DNA of 62,592 nucleotides from an uncultured Pelagibacteraceae bacterium. GTDB taxonomy: Bacteria; Pseudomonadota; Alphaproteobacteria; Pelagibacterales; AG-422-B15. The stretch lies in assembly GCA_902523535.1 (NCBI GenBank), contig CABYZQ010000006.1, forward strand, positions 1-62,592, written 5' to 3'. Shown one piece after another: positions 34,754 to 44,045 of the stretch. How positions within the stretch are numbered: position 1 is the stretch's first letter; every line of letters starts with the position of its first letter. Below the pieces are notes generated by a model. The model searched no databases, was not told the DNA's origin, and saw nothing but the letters and a program-made list of their open reading frames with translations. A program made the translations under genes and the position numbers.

Positions 34754-36022
34754 TTAGTCTCTAATTGAGTAGGCTATAACACCTGTCTCAGCTACGTCTG
34801 TTCCTTCTTTTTCTGCTTCTTCACTTATCCTTATACCTATTGTGGCTTTCATAATTGCCCATATGATTAGGGAAACTACAAAGACAAACACACAAATTGA
34901 TGCTGTGCCAAGGAGTTGAGTTCCAAAGCTAGTATCAGGATTAGTAATTGGTACAGCGAGAGTACCCCATACACCTGCAATCAAGTGAACCGGTATAGCT
35001 CCTACAACATCATCGATTTTTAATGACACAAGGAGTTCAGTTCCTGCAAATACAAGCGCGCCACCAATTCCACCTATGATGATTGCCATCAACGGGGAAG
35101 GCATTAATGGTTCAGCAGTAATTGCAACTAGACCACCAAGTGCACCGTTTAACATCATTACGACGTCAGTTTTGCCTCTTGCTAATCTTGTTATAGCTGC
35201 ACATACCAATACACCCGCACAAGCCGCTAAGTTTGTGTTGATATAAATTGTTGCTACAGCTGTTGCATCATCAAATGAACCAAGAGCTAGCTGTGATCCA
35301 CCATTAAAACCGAACCAACCTAACCACAAGATGAACACACCAAGTGTTGCTAGAGGTATTGATGAATTTGCAAATGGAACCAATTTTCCGTTATCAAATC
35401 TTCCAAGTCTTGGACCTAGAATAATTGCACCAGCTAATGCCGCTGCACCACCTGCTGCGTGAACGAGAGTTGAACCAGCAAAGTCTGAGAAGCCAGCAGC
35501 AGATAACCATCCACCACCCCATTGCCAACCCATCTCGATTGGATAAATAACTCCTGTTAATATTGCTACGAACAAAAAGAAAGGCCAAATTTTTATTCTT
35601 TCAGCCAAAGTTCCTGAAACAATTGAAGCTGTTGTTGCACAGAATACCATCTGGAAAAACCAGTCAGATCCATCGGAATAACCAGTCGCTACTGCTGAAC
35701 CATCGCTCCATGTAGTAAACGTTCCAATATATCCGCCTTCTGGAATACCGTATGCAAGGTTATAACCTACCAACCAGAACATGATCCCAGCTATAGAATA
35801 CAAACCTATATTTTTTGCAGCAATTGTCGAAACACTTTTAGATGTAACCAGACCAGATTCTAACATACAGAATCCAGCGGCCATCCACATCACCAAAAAT
35901 CCACTTATCAGAAATAATAATGTGTTCAATGCATAAGCTGTTTCGTCATCGACAGCTGCAAATGCATTGGCAGATAATAGTGATGAAAACAATACTGTAT
36001 AAAGTAGTACTTTTTTTAACAT
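34754..36022 (-). CDS. amt: Ammonium transporter Amt
   Basis: This 422-residue Amt channel begins with a signal sequence ending near NAFA, then AYALNTLLFLISGFLVMWMAAGFCMLE-type first helices. TIAAKNIGLYSIAG, HAAGGAAALAGAIILGPR and WLGWFGFNGGSQ are conserved Amt segments with the pore histidine in LVHAAGG. I chose the ATG at 36022 because GGGAG lies at ribosome-binding distance; a start 45 nt upstream adds residues before the signal peptide. No glnK neighbour is visible. It supplies ammonium at low concentrations. Confidence 0.9.
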   Translation of the reverse strand: MLKKVLLYTVLFSSLLSANAFAAVDDETAYALNTLLFLISGFLVMWMAAGFCMLESGLVTSKSVSTIAAKNIGLYSIAGIMFWLVGYNLAYGIPEGGYIGTFTTWSDGSAVATGYSDGSDWFFQMVFCATTASIVSGTLAERIKIWPFFLFVAILTGVIYPIEMGWQWGGGWLSAAGFSDFAGSTLVHAAGGAAALAGAIILGPRLGRFDNGKLVPFANSSIPLATLGVFILWLGWFGFNGGSQLALGSFDDATAVATIYINTNLAACAGVLVCAAITRLARGKTDVVMMLNGALGGLVAITAEPLMPSPLMAIIIGGIGGALVFAGTELLVSLKIDDVVGAIPVHLIAGVWGTLAVPITNPDTSFGTQLLGTASICVFVFVVSLIIWAIMKATIGIRISEEAEKEGTDVAETGVIAYSIRD

Positions 36023-36156
36023 GTATTTTCTCCCTATATTTAATTTTATAAGGGCATCTTTTATCAATTAAGGGCTTTCACAATTACTGATGCTTGCCAA
36101 ATTGACAAAGTGTGAATATCTTTAAACTAAATATCTAAGTAATTGTTTTAATTTGT

Positions 36157-36321
36157 TTATTTATTAATATTTCTCCAGGCATCTATGGCCAGGAAGACCA
36201 TTGCAATCATCATGCCAAGATAAATAATATAAGAGAAACCGAATCCATATGCGGTTAAGTAAGCCCAACTAAAAAGACTGCCTACTACTAACGATACAAT
36301 GGATGGGATCAGATATTTCAT
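36157..36321 (-). CDS. 54-residue membrane protein next to DUF3604 gene
   Basis: Reading the minus strand from the ATG at 36321 gives an intact 54-residue frame ending in TAA. It has two hydrophobic stretches (about 5-22 and 28-47), a basic end WRNINK, and Trp/Tyr at the interfaces, as in a two-helix inner-membrane protein. It starts 11 nt after the DUF3604 stop, so it is likely cotranscribed. The ribosome site is weak. I recognise no family and assign no function. Confidence 0.6.
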   Translation of the reverse strand: MKYLIPSIVSLVVGSLFSWAYLTAYGFGFSYIIYLGMMIAMVFLAIDAWRNINK

Positions 36322-36332
36322 TTATAAAAATT

Positions 36333-38738
36333 TTAGGATAAATAATCCAAATAAATCGGCGATGACCAAGCGCGATGTTCATCTATTTCAGAACAAGTCT
36401 CGATGTCTCTTGGATGCCTCCAGTCTTGAGTGCAAAGCTTGAACTTTATACAATTCCCATCTGCATCAAATTCACAAACACCACCCTTAACATTAATTTG
36501 TGGAGTGGGTACTTCAATGGCTCTTACATAATAACTCACATCTTTTTGATCTATCGAAAAATCCTCATCCGTGAATTTAAAAGAACAGCCTAATTCATTA
36601 GGATCACAATAATGGGTGTACCAAGGATCTAGAATTCTTCCTTCAATAGGTTGATCTACATACTCTTGCGGTAACACTTTAATTACTTCAATTCTATGAA
36701 TAAATTTTCTGTCATCTGAAGGATTATAACATTCATTAAAACACAACTCGTCTACTCTTTCTTCTCCCAACGCAATATATGCATCCTCTGGGCACCCTGG
36801 TTTCTGAACAAATGAGCCCATAGCTTTAACTTCAAATTCAGGTTTAGTATCTGTTTCAATAGAGGAACCCATAGAAATCTTTTCATTTTCACTAATTAAA
36901 TTAAACCAGAGCAGCATACGCGTACCACTTGTTGCATAAGTTTCTTTCCTTTTTAGAGCATTCCAGATTTCCTCTTTAGATCGTCCCTCTGAGTGAACTG
37001 CTGCTAGTCCACCAGTCGTAAAGAAACCTCTTTGCCTTTCCCACTCAACAGTATTGAATCCAACAATTAAATCAGGAATATCATAAACCTGTGGGTGTGA
37101 AGGAGAAACAAAAGAGTCGCCGATCGGGTCGGAATTCCTTCCAATTGGACTTGTACTCTTAGGAAAATAATATGGCTTCAGATGTAAAACCTTGTCCAAA
37201 AATTCACTTGGAGGTCCACTGCCATCAATATTATTTCCAAAAAGTTCTTTGTAACCACTTCCTGGTGCGGCTAAATGATTATCACTCGAACCTATGAAAC
37301 CATACCTAAATCTGTGTTTTGAGCCATCTTCTTTGAATTTTGTTAACGCTAATCCATACTGAGAACTTCCACCAGGAACATGGTTCATAGGTGGACTAAA
37401 ACAATCTAAACATTGCCCAGATATGTTTCGGTCAAAATCTGTAAACGTTGGAACCACGTTGTACCCTGATCTTCCTCTATTTACTGACGCTTGTTCAGTT
37501 ACTTCTCTTCTTTCGCTGCATTCTGAAACTGATTCACCTTCGGCAATACATCTTTCATAGATTACTTTGCCCGCTTGCCAACATTGAGGGATATAATTAT
37601 CAGATGGCTCTGGACAAGTTTGAGTACCTATATCAATGATCTCGTCCTCTCCAGATTGGTTTTTAAGAGTAAATGTTCCCTGGTCTAAATCAATTTCTCC
37701 CATAGTGAATGTAAATGGTCTGATTACTTCCTGTCCATCTCTTACAACATCAACTCCTCTCCATGAGCGATATTCTTCTGAATTTCCATGCCCAGAATAA
37801 GTTTCTAACAATTCAAACATTTTTGGATATTTTTTTGAAATCTCTAAACCTTTATCTAAGGTATATCCAGCAGGAGTATAAAGTCCCCAAGTCTGCCCGT
37901 GCGGTATAACCATGTAATCACTATCATATTCCTCAAGCCTATTTACTAAATCTAACGGGGTTACTGCTTCTTCATGACAGTTCATTGGTAGATCTTTAGA
38001 AAGTACACCTCGCTCACAATTTTTTATTTTTCCTGTTTCCGTAAAGTATCGATTTATATCGTTATATCTTTTGAAATTTTCAAAATCCACAAATGGGAAG
38101 AATACATTTGGTACTAACGGCCTAGAAGTCATTGCTTGTCGAGTTACAGATAACGATGCAATAGCTCTGGTTGGAACCGCTTCATCAGACTCTTCTTTCA
38201 AAATAACATTATGATGACCCCAATGATTTCCTCTTATGACACCTACTTGTGTCCACTCCCATCCCAAAAAAGCAACACAATCTGGATTAGCTGGATCAAT
38301 ATTTAAAGCATTACACTTCCTGATCGTTTCTTTTGTTTCCATCCACCGTTTTGGTGTCGTGGCTTCAGCGTGATCATTGATCGACCAAAAATCTAATGCC
38401 GAACAATGCCTTGCAAAGTCACAAGCATCTGCAACAGGATGAACACCGTGGCCACCAGTGATGGGAAGACTCATCATATGTGCATCAGCTGAAAATGTTG
38501 AATGAACATGAAGATCACCAAACAAAATTTGTTTAGTTGGCAACTCGTTAAGAGTTTCCATTGCACTTAATTGCCTCGTCTCCTTATCTTTTACAAACTC
38601 GATAGTGTTAATTTTACCGGTGATTACGCCTCCATCTAAGTCTTCACTAAATAAATGGAATTGTAAAACTATGAGTAAACTAATTATAAAGAGGATTGAA
38701 AGAATGAAAAAATATTTTATAACTTTTACAATACTCAT
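36333..38738 (-). CDS. DUF3604 protein, PHP-like putative metallohydrolase
   Basis: This 801-residue protein has an N-terminal membrane anchor (about residues 8-26) and a large extracytoplasmic domain with many cysteines. PHP-like metal motifs are visible: GDLHVHSTFSAD (His77, His79), SINDHAEA (Asp122, His123), FLGWEWT, VIPHGQTWG and GSSDNHLAAPGSG. This fits DUF3604, a family without a firm function in my knowledge. It is divergent from the parvulin-type gene across about 40-50 bp and followed by a 54-residue membrane protein. Cysteine pairs (CLDC, CFNEC) suggest disulfides in the periplasm. Confidence 0.85.
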   Translation of the reverse strand: MSIVKVIKYFFILSILFIISLLIVLQFHLFSEDLDGGVITGKINTIEFVKDKETRQLSAMETLNELPTKQILFGDLHVHSTFSADAHMMSLPITGGHGVHPVADACDFARHCSALDFWSINDHAEATTPKRWMETKETIRKCNALNIDPANPDCVAFLGWEWTQVGVIRGNHWGHHNVILKEESDEAVPTRAIASLSVTRQAMTSRPLVPNVFFPFVDFENFKRYNDINRYFTETGKIKNCERGVLSKDLPMNCHEEAVTPLDLVNRLEEYDSDYMVIPHGQTWGLYTPAGYTLDKGLEISKKYPKMFELLETYSGHGNSEEYRSWRGVDVVRDGQEVIRPFTFTMGEIDLDQGTFTLKNQSGEDEIIDIGTQTCPEPSDNYIPQCWQAGKVIYERCIAEGESVSECSERREVTEQASVNRGRSGYNVVPTFTDFDRNISGQCLDCFSPPMNHVPGGSSQYGLALTKFKEDGSKHRFRYGFIGSSDNHLAAPGSGYKELFGNNIDGSGPPSEFLDKVLHLKPYYFPKSTSPIGRNSDPIGDSFVSPSHPQVYDIPDLIVGFNTVEWERQRGFFTTGGLAAVHSEGRSKEEIWNALKRKETYATSGTRMLLWFNLISENEKISMGSSIETDTKPEFEVKAMGSFVQKPGCPEDAYIALGEERVDELCFNECYNPSDDRKFIHRIEVIKVLPQEYVDQPIEGRILDPWYTHYCDPNELGCSFKFTDEDFSIDQKDVSYYVRAIEVPTPQINVKGGVCEFDADGNCIKFKLCTQDWRHPRDIETCSEIDEHRAWSSPIYLDYLS

Positions 38739-38790
38739 AAGAAAATTATTTGATAATAATTAATTATAATTAAGTATAATGATTCATGCA

Positions 38791-39693
38791 ATGACCAAGA
38801 TCTTAAATAAAAATAGTCTTATATTTATTGTCGCAATAATTTTAGGCATAGCCCTTATTTTTTATGAGACTATTTCGTTCAATAATGAATTTCTTCAGCT
38901 TAAAAATAAAAAGGCTGTCGCTTTAGTGAATGATGTTGTTATTTCTGAAGATCAATTTCTAAAATATGCCTCAAACCTAGGAGCAGATATTCAACCAGAA
39001 GATGATGTTGAAATCTTAGAATTATTATTAGAACGAATGATAGAAGAGGAACTTCTTGTACAAAGAGGAATTGAGCTGGATCTGCATAAGAAGGACATTG
39101 GTGTCAGAAAAGAAATGATAAAACAGGTGATTAACTTCATAATTCAAGTTGAAAAAAATCAGTTTAATGAAGAAGATATTAGAGATTTTTATAATGAAAA
39201 TATTGGAAAGTATAGACCTACACAAAAAATTCAATTTCAATCAATATATATTAACTCTCTCAATAAAGAGTCTGTTCTACTCGGCACAGAGTCAGACTTA
39301 AAAACACTTCAGCCAAAATTATTAAAATTATATGATGAGCTTAATACAAAAGACTTTTTAGATATTAAATCTAGTTATGATGAAAATAATTTTTTTGAGG
39401 TTCCCGATAAGTTAATTAATATTAAAGATTGTAATCTTCTTTTTGGTAAGTCTATATGCAATCAAATTGCTGCACTAAATATTGATGAAGTATCTCAACC
39501 CATATTTTTTGATAATGGATATTTTATCTTTAAGCTTGTAGATCAGGTTAAACAAGAAATTGATGAAGACTATTATAATGAAATTAGAGAGAAGATTATT
39601 TTTGATTATAACAATGGTTTAGATGATGAAAAATTAAAAAACTATCTAAAATACTTAAAAGATAATTCTGAAATTATTCGATATTCTTTTTAA
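38791..39693 (+). CDS. Membrane-anchored parvulin-type peptidyl-prolyl isomerase-like protein
   Basis: This roughly 300-residue protein has an N-terminal anchor (residues 9-27 of the full frame) and a SurA/PpiC-like arrangement: AVALVNDVVISEDQFLKY, then a helical region with LLERMIEEELLVQRGIEL, then a parvulin-like C-terminal domain. The active-site residues are not obvious, so isomerase activity is uncertain and a chaperone role is possible. I chose the ATG at 38791; the in-frame ATG at 38779 overlaps a TATAAT -10. It is 4 nt before the HupE/UreJ-type gene and may help fold it or the DUF3604 protein. Confidence 0.75.
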   Translation: MTKILNKNSLIFIVAIILGIALIFYETISFNNEFLQLKNKKAVALVNDVVISEDQFLKYASNLGADIQPEDDVEILELLLERMIEEELLVQRGIELDLHKKDIGVRKEMIKQVINFIIQVEKNQFNEEDIRDFYNENIGKYRPTQKIQFQSIYINSLNKESVLLGTESDLKTLQPKLLKLYDELNTKDFLDIKSSYDENNFFEVPDKLINIKDCNLLFGKSICNQIAALNIDEVSQPIFFDNGYFIFKLVDQVKQEIDEDYYNEIREKIIFDYNNGLDDEKLKNYLKYLKDNSEIIRYSF

Positions 39694-39697
39694 ATTT

Positions 39698-40921
39698 ATG
39701 CATATTCGTAAATTACTAATAATTTTAATATTTCTGTTATTTAATTCACAATCATATGCTCATTATTTTAGTGAGTCCTTTTCTAAGTGGAATATTATGG
39801 GATCAGATATTATTGCTAATTTCTCCATACTAGAATTGGAAGCAACAAGAGTGCTTCAGGTTAAAGAATATGAAAAAATTTTAATAGACAACGAGCTTAA
39901 TGAAAAAGATATATTTAAAATTTATTTAAATGATCACATTCATGTTTATTCAGCTAATGTAAAATGTCAGTCTAGCAATAACATTAGAGAGTTAAGTTCA
40001 GATGAAGGCTATTTAAGATATGAACTAGAATTCCAATGTCCTTCAGAAGAAAATATAAAGATTATTAATAATGCTTTATTTAATGTTATTCAAAGTCATA
40101 TTCATATAGCACGAATATATTTAGAAAATGATTTACTCACAGAGAAAGCACTTTTTTTTAACGATCAATCAGTTGATATATCAGAAAAGGAAACTCAATT
40201 AAGTTTTTTTAGCAGTTTTAAAAATTTTTTTTATTCTGGACTAAGTCATATTTTAGGAGGGTATGATCATCTTCTCTTTATCCTAGGACTGCTCATTATA
40301 GTTACAAATCTTAATAGACTTATCTTAGTCATTACTGGCTTTACTATTGGACATAGTCTTACCTTATTCTTATCTTTAGTTGAGATTGTTCAAGTAAATG
40401 CAAGCATAGTAGAATCACTTATTGGATTTACTATTATGTTTGTAGGTTTGGAATATTTCTACAAACATAATAACGGAAAATTATTAAGCTTGGGGTATCT
40501 CGTTTTACTTTTACCCCTATTATTTATTTTAAGCTTTATTACTAATATCCAGTTTTCTGGATTCCTAATGATGGGCTTATTACTATTTTCCGTAGGATAT
40601 TTTTTTCTAAAAGAAAATTTAAAGAATAGTGATAATTTATTAATATTAATAACTATAGTATTTGGGCTCATTCATGGCTTTGGCTTTGGAGGATTTTTAT
40701 TAAATACAGAAATAAACTCAGGCAATATTTTATCAGGTTTATTAGGATTTAATTTAGGAGTTGAATTTGGTCAAATATTGTTCGTATTAGCAGTATTATT
40801 AATATTTCAATTATTTGATTTTATTCGTCTGAATTTCATTATTAATTTATTTAAAGATACTTCTTTTGCCTTGCTGATTTGTTTTGGCCTATACTTTTTT
40901 ATTCAAAGACTAATAGTCTAA
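39698..40921 (+). CDS. HupE/UreJ-type membrane protein
   Basis: This 407-residue protein has a signal peptide (cleavage near SYA|H, residue 21), a periplasmic domain to about residue 170 and a C-terminal membrane domain of six to seven helices. The membrane domain carries the HupE/UreJ motifs SHILGGYDHLLFILGLL, FTIGHSLTLF and GLIHGFGFGGFLL. HupE/UreJ proteins are linked to metal (nickel) movement in other bacteria. No urease or hydrogenase genes are here, so another role is likely. It is coupled to the parvulin-type gene (4-nt gap). Confidence 0.82.
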   Translation: MHIRKLLIILIFLLFNSQSYAHYFSESFSKWNIMGSDIIANFSILELEATRVLQVKEYEKILIDNELNEKDIFKIYLNDHIHVYSANVKCQSSNNIRELSSDEGYLRYELEFQCPSEENIKIINNALFNVIQSHIHIARIYLENDLLTEKALFFNDQSVDISEKETQLSFFSSFKNFFYSGLSHILGGYDHLLFILGLLIIVTNLNRLILVITGFTIGHSLTLFLSLVEIVQVNASIVESLIGFTIMFVGLEYFYKHNNGKLLSLGYLVLLLPLLFILSFITNIQFSGFLMMGLLLFSVGYFFLKENLKNSDNLLILITIVFGLIHGFGFGGFLLNTEINSGNILSGLLGFNLGVEFGQILFVLAVLLIFQLFDFIRLNFIINLFKDTSFALLICFGLYFFIQRLIV

Positions 40922-40922
40922 T

Positions 40923-41369
40923 TTATATAAAAATTATTAGTATAATTGTCAGTATTGATACCGTTAATGAAAGTATCAGTTTCATTGTAATAAACCAAAG
41001 GGGCGTAATCTTAAGCTGCTGATAAAGATAGTAATCGTGCAATAGAGATATAACATACCCGATAAGCAATAGTAACAGGGAAAGTTTTAAATTTTCTAGA
41101 GATAATAACGCAGCCCATGAAATTAGCGCTGGAATTACTGTTATTAAAAGTGGAGTGAAAACATAATAAATTCTGTCTGCAAAAGCTGTTATTAACCCCC
41201 ACTGTATACCTCCCAAAAAAGATGAAATGATTGCAGCATAAGCAATATAAATAAATATCATTAAATTATATATTTCATCATTAGGTGGAGAGATGAAATA
41301 CATCAAAAATATTATGATGAATGGAACAAGTCCCAGTAAACCAAGAATATATGATTGCTTTTGACCCAT
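40923..41369 (-). CDS. DUF3429 membrane protein
   Basis: This 148-residue integral membrane protein has about five helices. GLVPFIIIFLMYF opens it, and AAIISSFLGGIQWGLI is the conserved DUF3429 segment. The function of the family is unknown to me. It lies 9 nt downstream of the alkylsulfatase-like gene, so probably cotranscribed, and 1 nt from the convergent HupE/UreJ-type stop. Confidence 0.78.
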   Translation of the reverse strand: MGQKQSYILGLLGLVPFIIIFLMYFISPPNDEIYNLMIFIYIAYAAIISSFLGGIQWGLITAFADRIYYVFTPLLITVIPALISWAALLSLENLKLSLLLLLIGYVISLLHDYYLYQQLKITPLWFITMKLILSLTVSILTIILIIFI

Positions 41370-41378
41370 TATTAAATA

Positions 41379-43097
41379 CTAATCTGTAAATAATCCTAGA
41401 AACTTCAAGAATTCGATATTACCTCCCTCAACTTGAATGGTATCATTTGCAAGGGATAAAGATATTGAAGCAATATTTCTTAAACCCGCTAGTGTTTCCT
41501 TTATGGTTTGTTGATCGCTATATATTTTTAAGTCATTCTTCTCAGCAGGTAATAAACTTAATTCAGCTACTCCTTTTCTGATCTTGATTGTAAAAGTTTC
41601 TTGGTTATCAGAAAATGAAAAAGAAACTGTTTGAATTATATCAATGGCTTTGTAAGGATTCAAATTTACAGGAAGTGATTTCATAATTGCATCCATAGGC
41701 GTTGCTCTTAGTTGATCTGGAGTTGCTTTATTATTATCAGCACTAATTATAAATTCGTCTCTTAATTCAGCTGCAACTGTTTTATAAAAATAATAATCAT
41801 TTGAAGCTGATTGATAATTAGATAGTTTATCAGCTGCGCTAGATTTTATTTCTTTCGCTTTATCATCATCTTTGTTAATTGCTAATAACATATCGGTAAG
41901 TTCCATAGACCATTGATACTCACCAGCAGAAAAAGCATTTAATGCCTCATCAAGAATTTTAGTTTGCTTTTGTGCCATCTCAGATAGCTTTATTGCCCTT
42001 TGTTCGTTTGTAAGGGGATGTAGATCACTTATATTGCCACTGAACCATCCTATGTAACCACTGAATGTAGATCTTATATATGATGAAATTGATCCGTAGA
42101 ATTCTTGTAAATATGGAGAATTAGCTAAATGTTCAGGAAGTTTTACTTTTTCAACTATCTCATCTGGCGTAAAACCTTTATTAATATATCTTATTGTTTG
42201 GTCATGCACAAATTGTATGCCATCTCTATAATCTGTAAGAGCTTTCGAAACATTTTCGGTTCCAGAAATTGGGCGAGAGTGGCTCGGTATTAAATATTCA
42301 GCATTTAGCATCCTAATTTTATCAAGACTTTGAACCCATTCCATTGGATTCCTAAATTTTGTTCCTCTTATTGCATACAGGTTTGCAAAAGATCTATAAA
42401 AATTATCTCCTACCATTACCGCATTTTTGTCAGGCAACCAAACATAAAGATGATCGTCTGTTTCGCCAGGTACATGAGCTAAAATAAAAGTTAAGCCGTC
42501 GACTTCAAATGTTAATTCATCTTTAAAAAGTTTTGTTGGTCTTACTAAGCCAAATGTTGACTCACTATTGATTTCCATGAAACCTCCTATACCCTGATGT
42601 ACGATCTCTTCATCAGGCAAGGGGATACCAAACTGCCTATTTGTTCTCTCTAATATAATTGGTCTTATAGTGGTTGCTATATTATCAAGATTGTAAATGA
42701 TATTCTCCTGAGCGTAGATCTCTGTTTGATTATCTTCGAAAAATACTGTGGCACCACCTAAATGATCTAGATGGTTATGGGTATAAATAATAGCAATAAT
42801 AGGTTTTTCTGAGATCTTTCTAAAATCTTTATAGAGTACTTCAGCGCTTTCTGTAGAACCTAAAGTATCTACAATCACTAGGTTATTCTCTGTCTCAATC
42901 ATAATAGAGTTTGCAATCCCATAGCCTACGCCGACATAAATATCGTCTGTGACCTCAATTAATTCTTTTCTGAACTCATATTTATGTTTCTGAGACAAGC
43001 CTTGCTCAGAGTCTAATGTCTCATTAGACTGATTTTGGTCACTACATGAAATAAGAAAAAATAAACATACTAAAATTATTTTGAAATGATTGATCAT
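41379..43097 (-). CDS. Alkylsulfatase-like metallo-beta-lactamase lipoprotein
   Basis: This 572-residue predicted lipoprotein (lipobox near Cys18: LISC) has an MBL domain with the zinc motif THNHLDHLGG, then AHVPGETDDHLYVW and PSHSRPISG. A helical dimerisation region and a C-terminal SCP2-like lipid-binding domain (KGVAELSLLPAEK) follow. This order matches SdsA/BDS1-type alkylsulfatases, which release sulfate from sulfate esters. The protein is shorter than SdsA. A periplasmic location is likely. The neighbouring TauD-family gene fits organosulfur scavenging, but hydrolysis of another ester is possible. Confidence 0.82.
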   Translation of the reverse strand: MINHFKIILVCLFFLISCSDQNQSNETLDSEQGLSQKHKYEFRKELIEVTDDIYVGVGYGIANSIMIETENNLVIVDTLGSTESAEVLYKDFRKISEKPIIAIIYTHNHLDHLGGATVFFEDNQTEIYAQENIIYNLDNIATTIRPIILERTNRQFGIPLPDEEIVHQGIGGFMEINSESTFGLVRPTKLFKDELTFEVDGLTFILAHVPGETDDHLYVWLPDKNAVMVGDNFYRSFANLYAIRGTKFRNPMEWVQSLDKIRMLNAEYLIPSHSRPISGTENVSKALTDYRDGIQFVHDQTIRYINKGFTPDEIVEKVKLPEHLANSPYLQEFYGSISSYIRSTFSGYIGWFSGNISDLHPLTNEQRAIKLSEMAQKQTKILDEALNAFSAGEYQWSMELTDMLLAINKDDDKAKEIKSSAADKLSNYQSASNDYYFYKTVAAELRDEFIISADNNKATPDQLRATPMDAIMKSLPVNLNPYKAIDIIQTVSFSFSDNQETFTIKIRKGVAELSLLPAEKNDLKIYSDQQTIKETLAGLRNIASISLSLANDTIQVEGGNIEFLKFLGLFTD

Positions 43098-43136
43098 TAA
43101 ATGAATTTGTTTGGTAAATTAATTTTGAACTAAAAT

Positions 43137-44015
43137 ATGAACAAATACAACAATGAAATTTTTGGAACTTTATGCTTATTGGCTGCAGGATTCTTTCTTA
43201 GTTTTGGAGGGCTTCTTATAAGACTTGTTGATGAAGCATCAACGATGCAGATAACGTCCTACCGTTCAATTACGTTCTCACTTGTGGCGCTCATTTATAT
43301 TTTATTTAAGTATAAATCTCAAACTCCAAAAGCATTTATTAACATTGGAAGAAATGGTTTGATACTTATGCTTGTTCTAGGGTTTAGTAATATTTTTTTT
43401 GTATTTGGAATGAGTAATACAACCGTTGCGAATGCAGTATTTATAATGAGCACTGGTCCTTTATTTGCAGCCTTTGCAAGCTATTTTTTTTTAAAAAAGA
43501 TTATAGGCACTAAAACTATCATCGCAATAGCAGGATCAATGGTGGGAATTGCTATAATGTTTTCTCAAGGGTTGGGATCAGCCAATAGTTTAGGAAATGT
43601 AATTATTTTATTTGTGCCAATTTGTTTTGCTATTCAATTAACAATGGTGAATAGCAAACCTGACGTCGATTATGTTCCTTCTGTCTTTCTCTCAGGTATC
43701 TTTGTATTATTTGTAGGTCTGGCTATCATCCCAGATTATTCAATTAGCATAAAAGATTTGTTTATAGTTCTTTTTATGGGCGCATTTCAAGTTGGGTTAG
43801 GATTTTTATTAATCACAATCGGATCAAGATATATACCTCCGCATAGAGCTGCGCTTTACATACTGCTTGAACCGGTACTGGCACCACTATGGGCGTGGAT
43901 TGGTGTGGGTGAAACACCTCCTTATATTGAACTGCTCGGGGGATTAATTGTCTTTTCTTTTGTCCTCTGGAGACTGATTGATCAATTTCTGGAAGTAGAG
44001 AAATATAAAGAATGA
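43137..44015 (+). CDS. EamA/DMT family transporter
   Basis: This 292-residue protein has ten predicted helices in two EamA repeats. AAGFFLSFGGLLIRLVDEAS begins the first, and PPHRAALYILLEPVLAPLWAWIGVGE is the conserved second-repeat signature. It is divergent from the alkylsulfatase-like gene and 30 nt upstream of the TauD-family gene, with which it may be cotranscribed. The substrate is unknown. Confidence 0.85.
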   Translation: MNKYNNEIFGTLCLLAAGFFLSFGGLLIRLVDEASTMQITSYRSITFSLVALIYILFKYKSQTPKAFINIGRNGLILMLVLGFSNIFFVFGMSNTTVANAVFIMSTGPLFAAFASYFFLKKIIGTKTIIAIAGSMVGIAIMFSQGLGSANSLGNVIILFVPICFAIQLTMVNSKPDVDYVPSVFLSGIFVLFVGLAIIPDYSISIKDLFIVLFMGAFQVGLGFLLITIGSRYIPPHRAALYILLEPVLAPLWAWIGVGETPPYIELLGGLIVFSFVLWRLIDQFLEVEKYKE

Positions 44016-44045
44016 CAATTTTTTCTAAAAAAAGTACATTTTATT

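Noticed and set aside
36023..36067. Earlier start for amt
   Set aside because: It adds 15 residues before a good signal peptide, while GGGAG precedes the ATG at 36022.
36023..36156. Sigma54 promoter for amt
   Set aside because: TTGGCAAGCATCAG looks partly similar, but the required GG-N10-GC spacing is not met.
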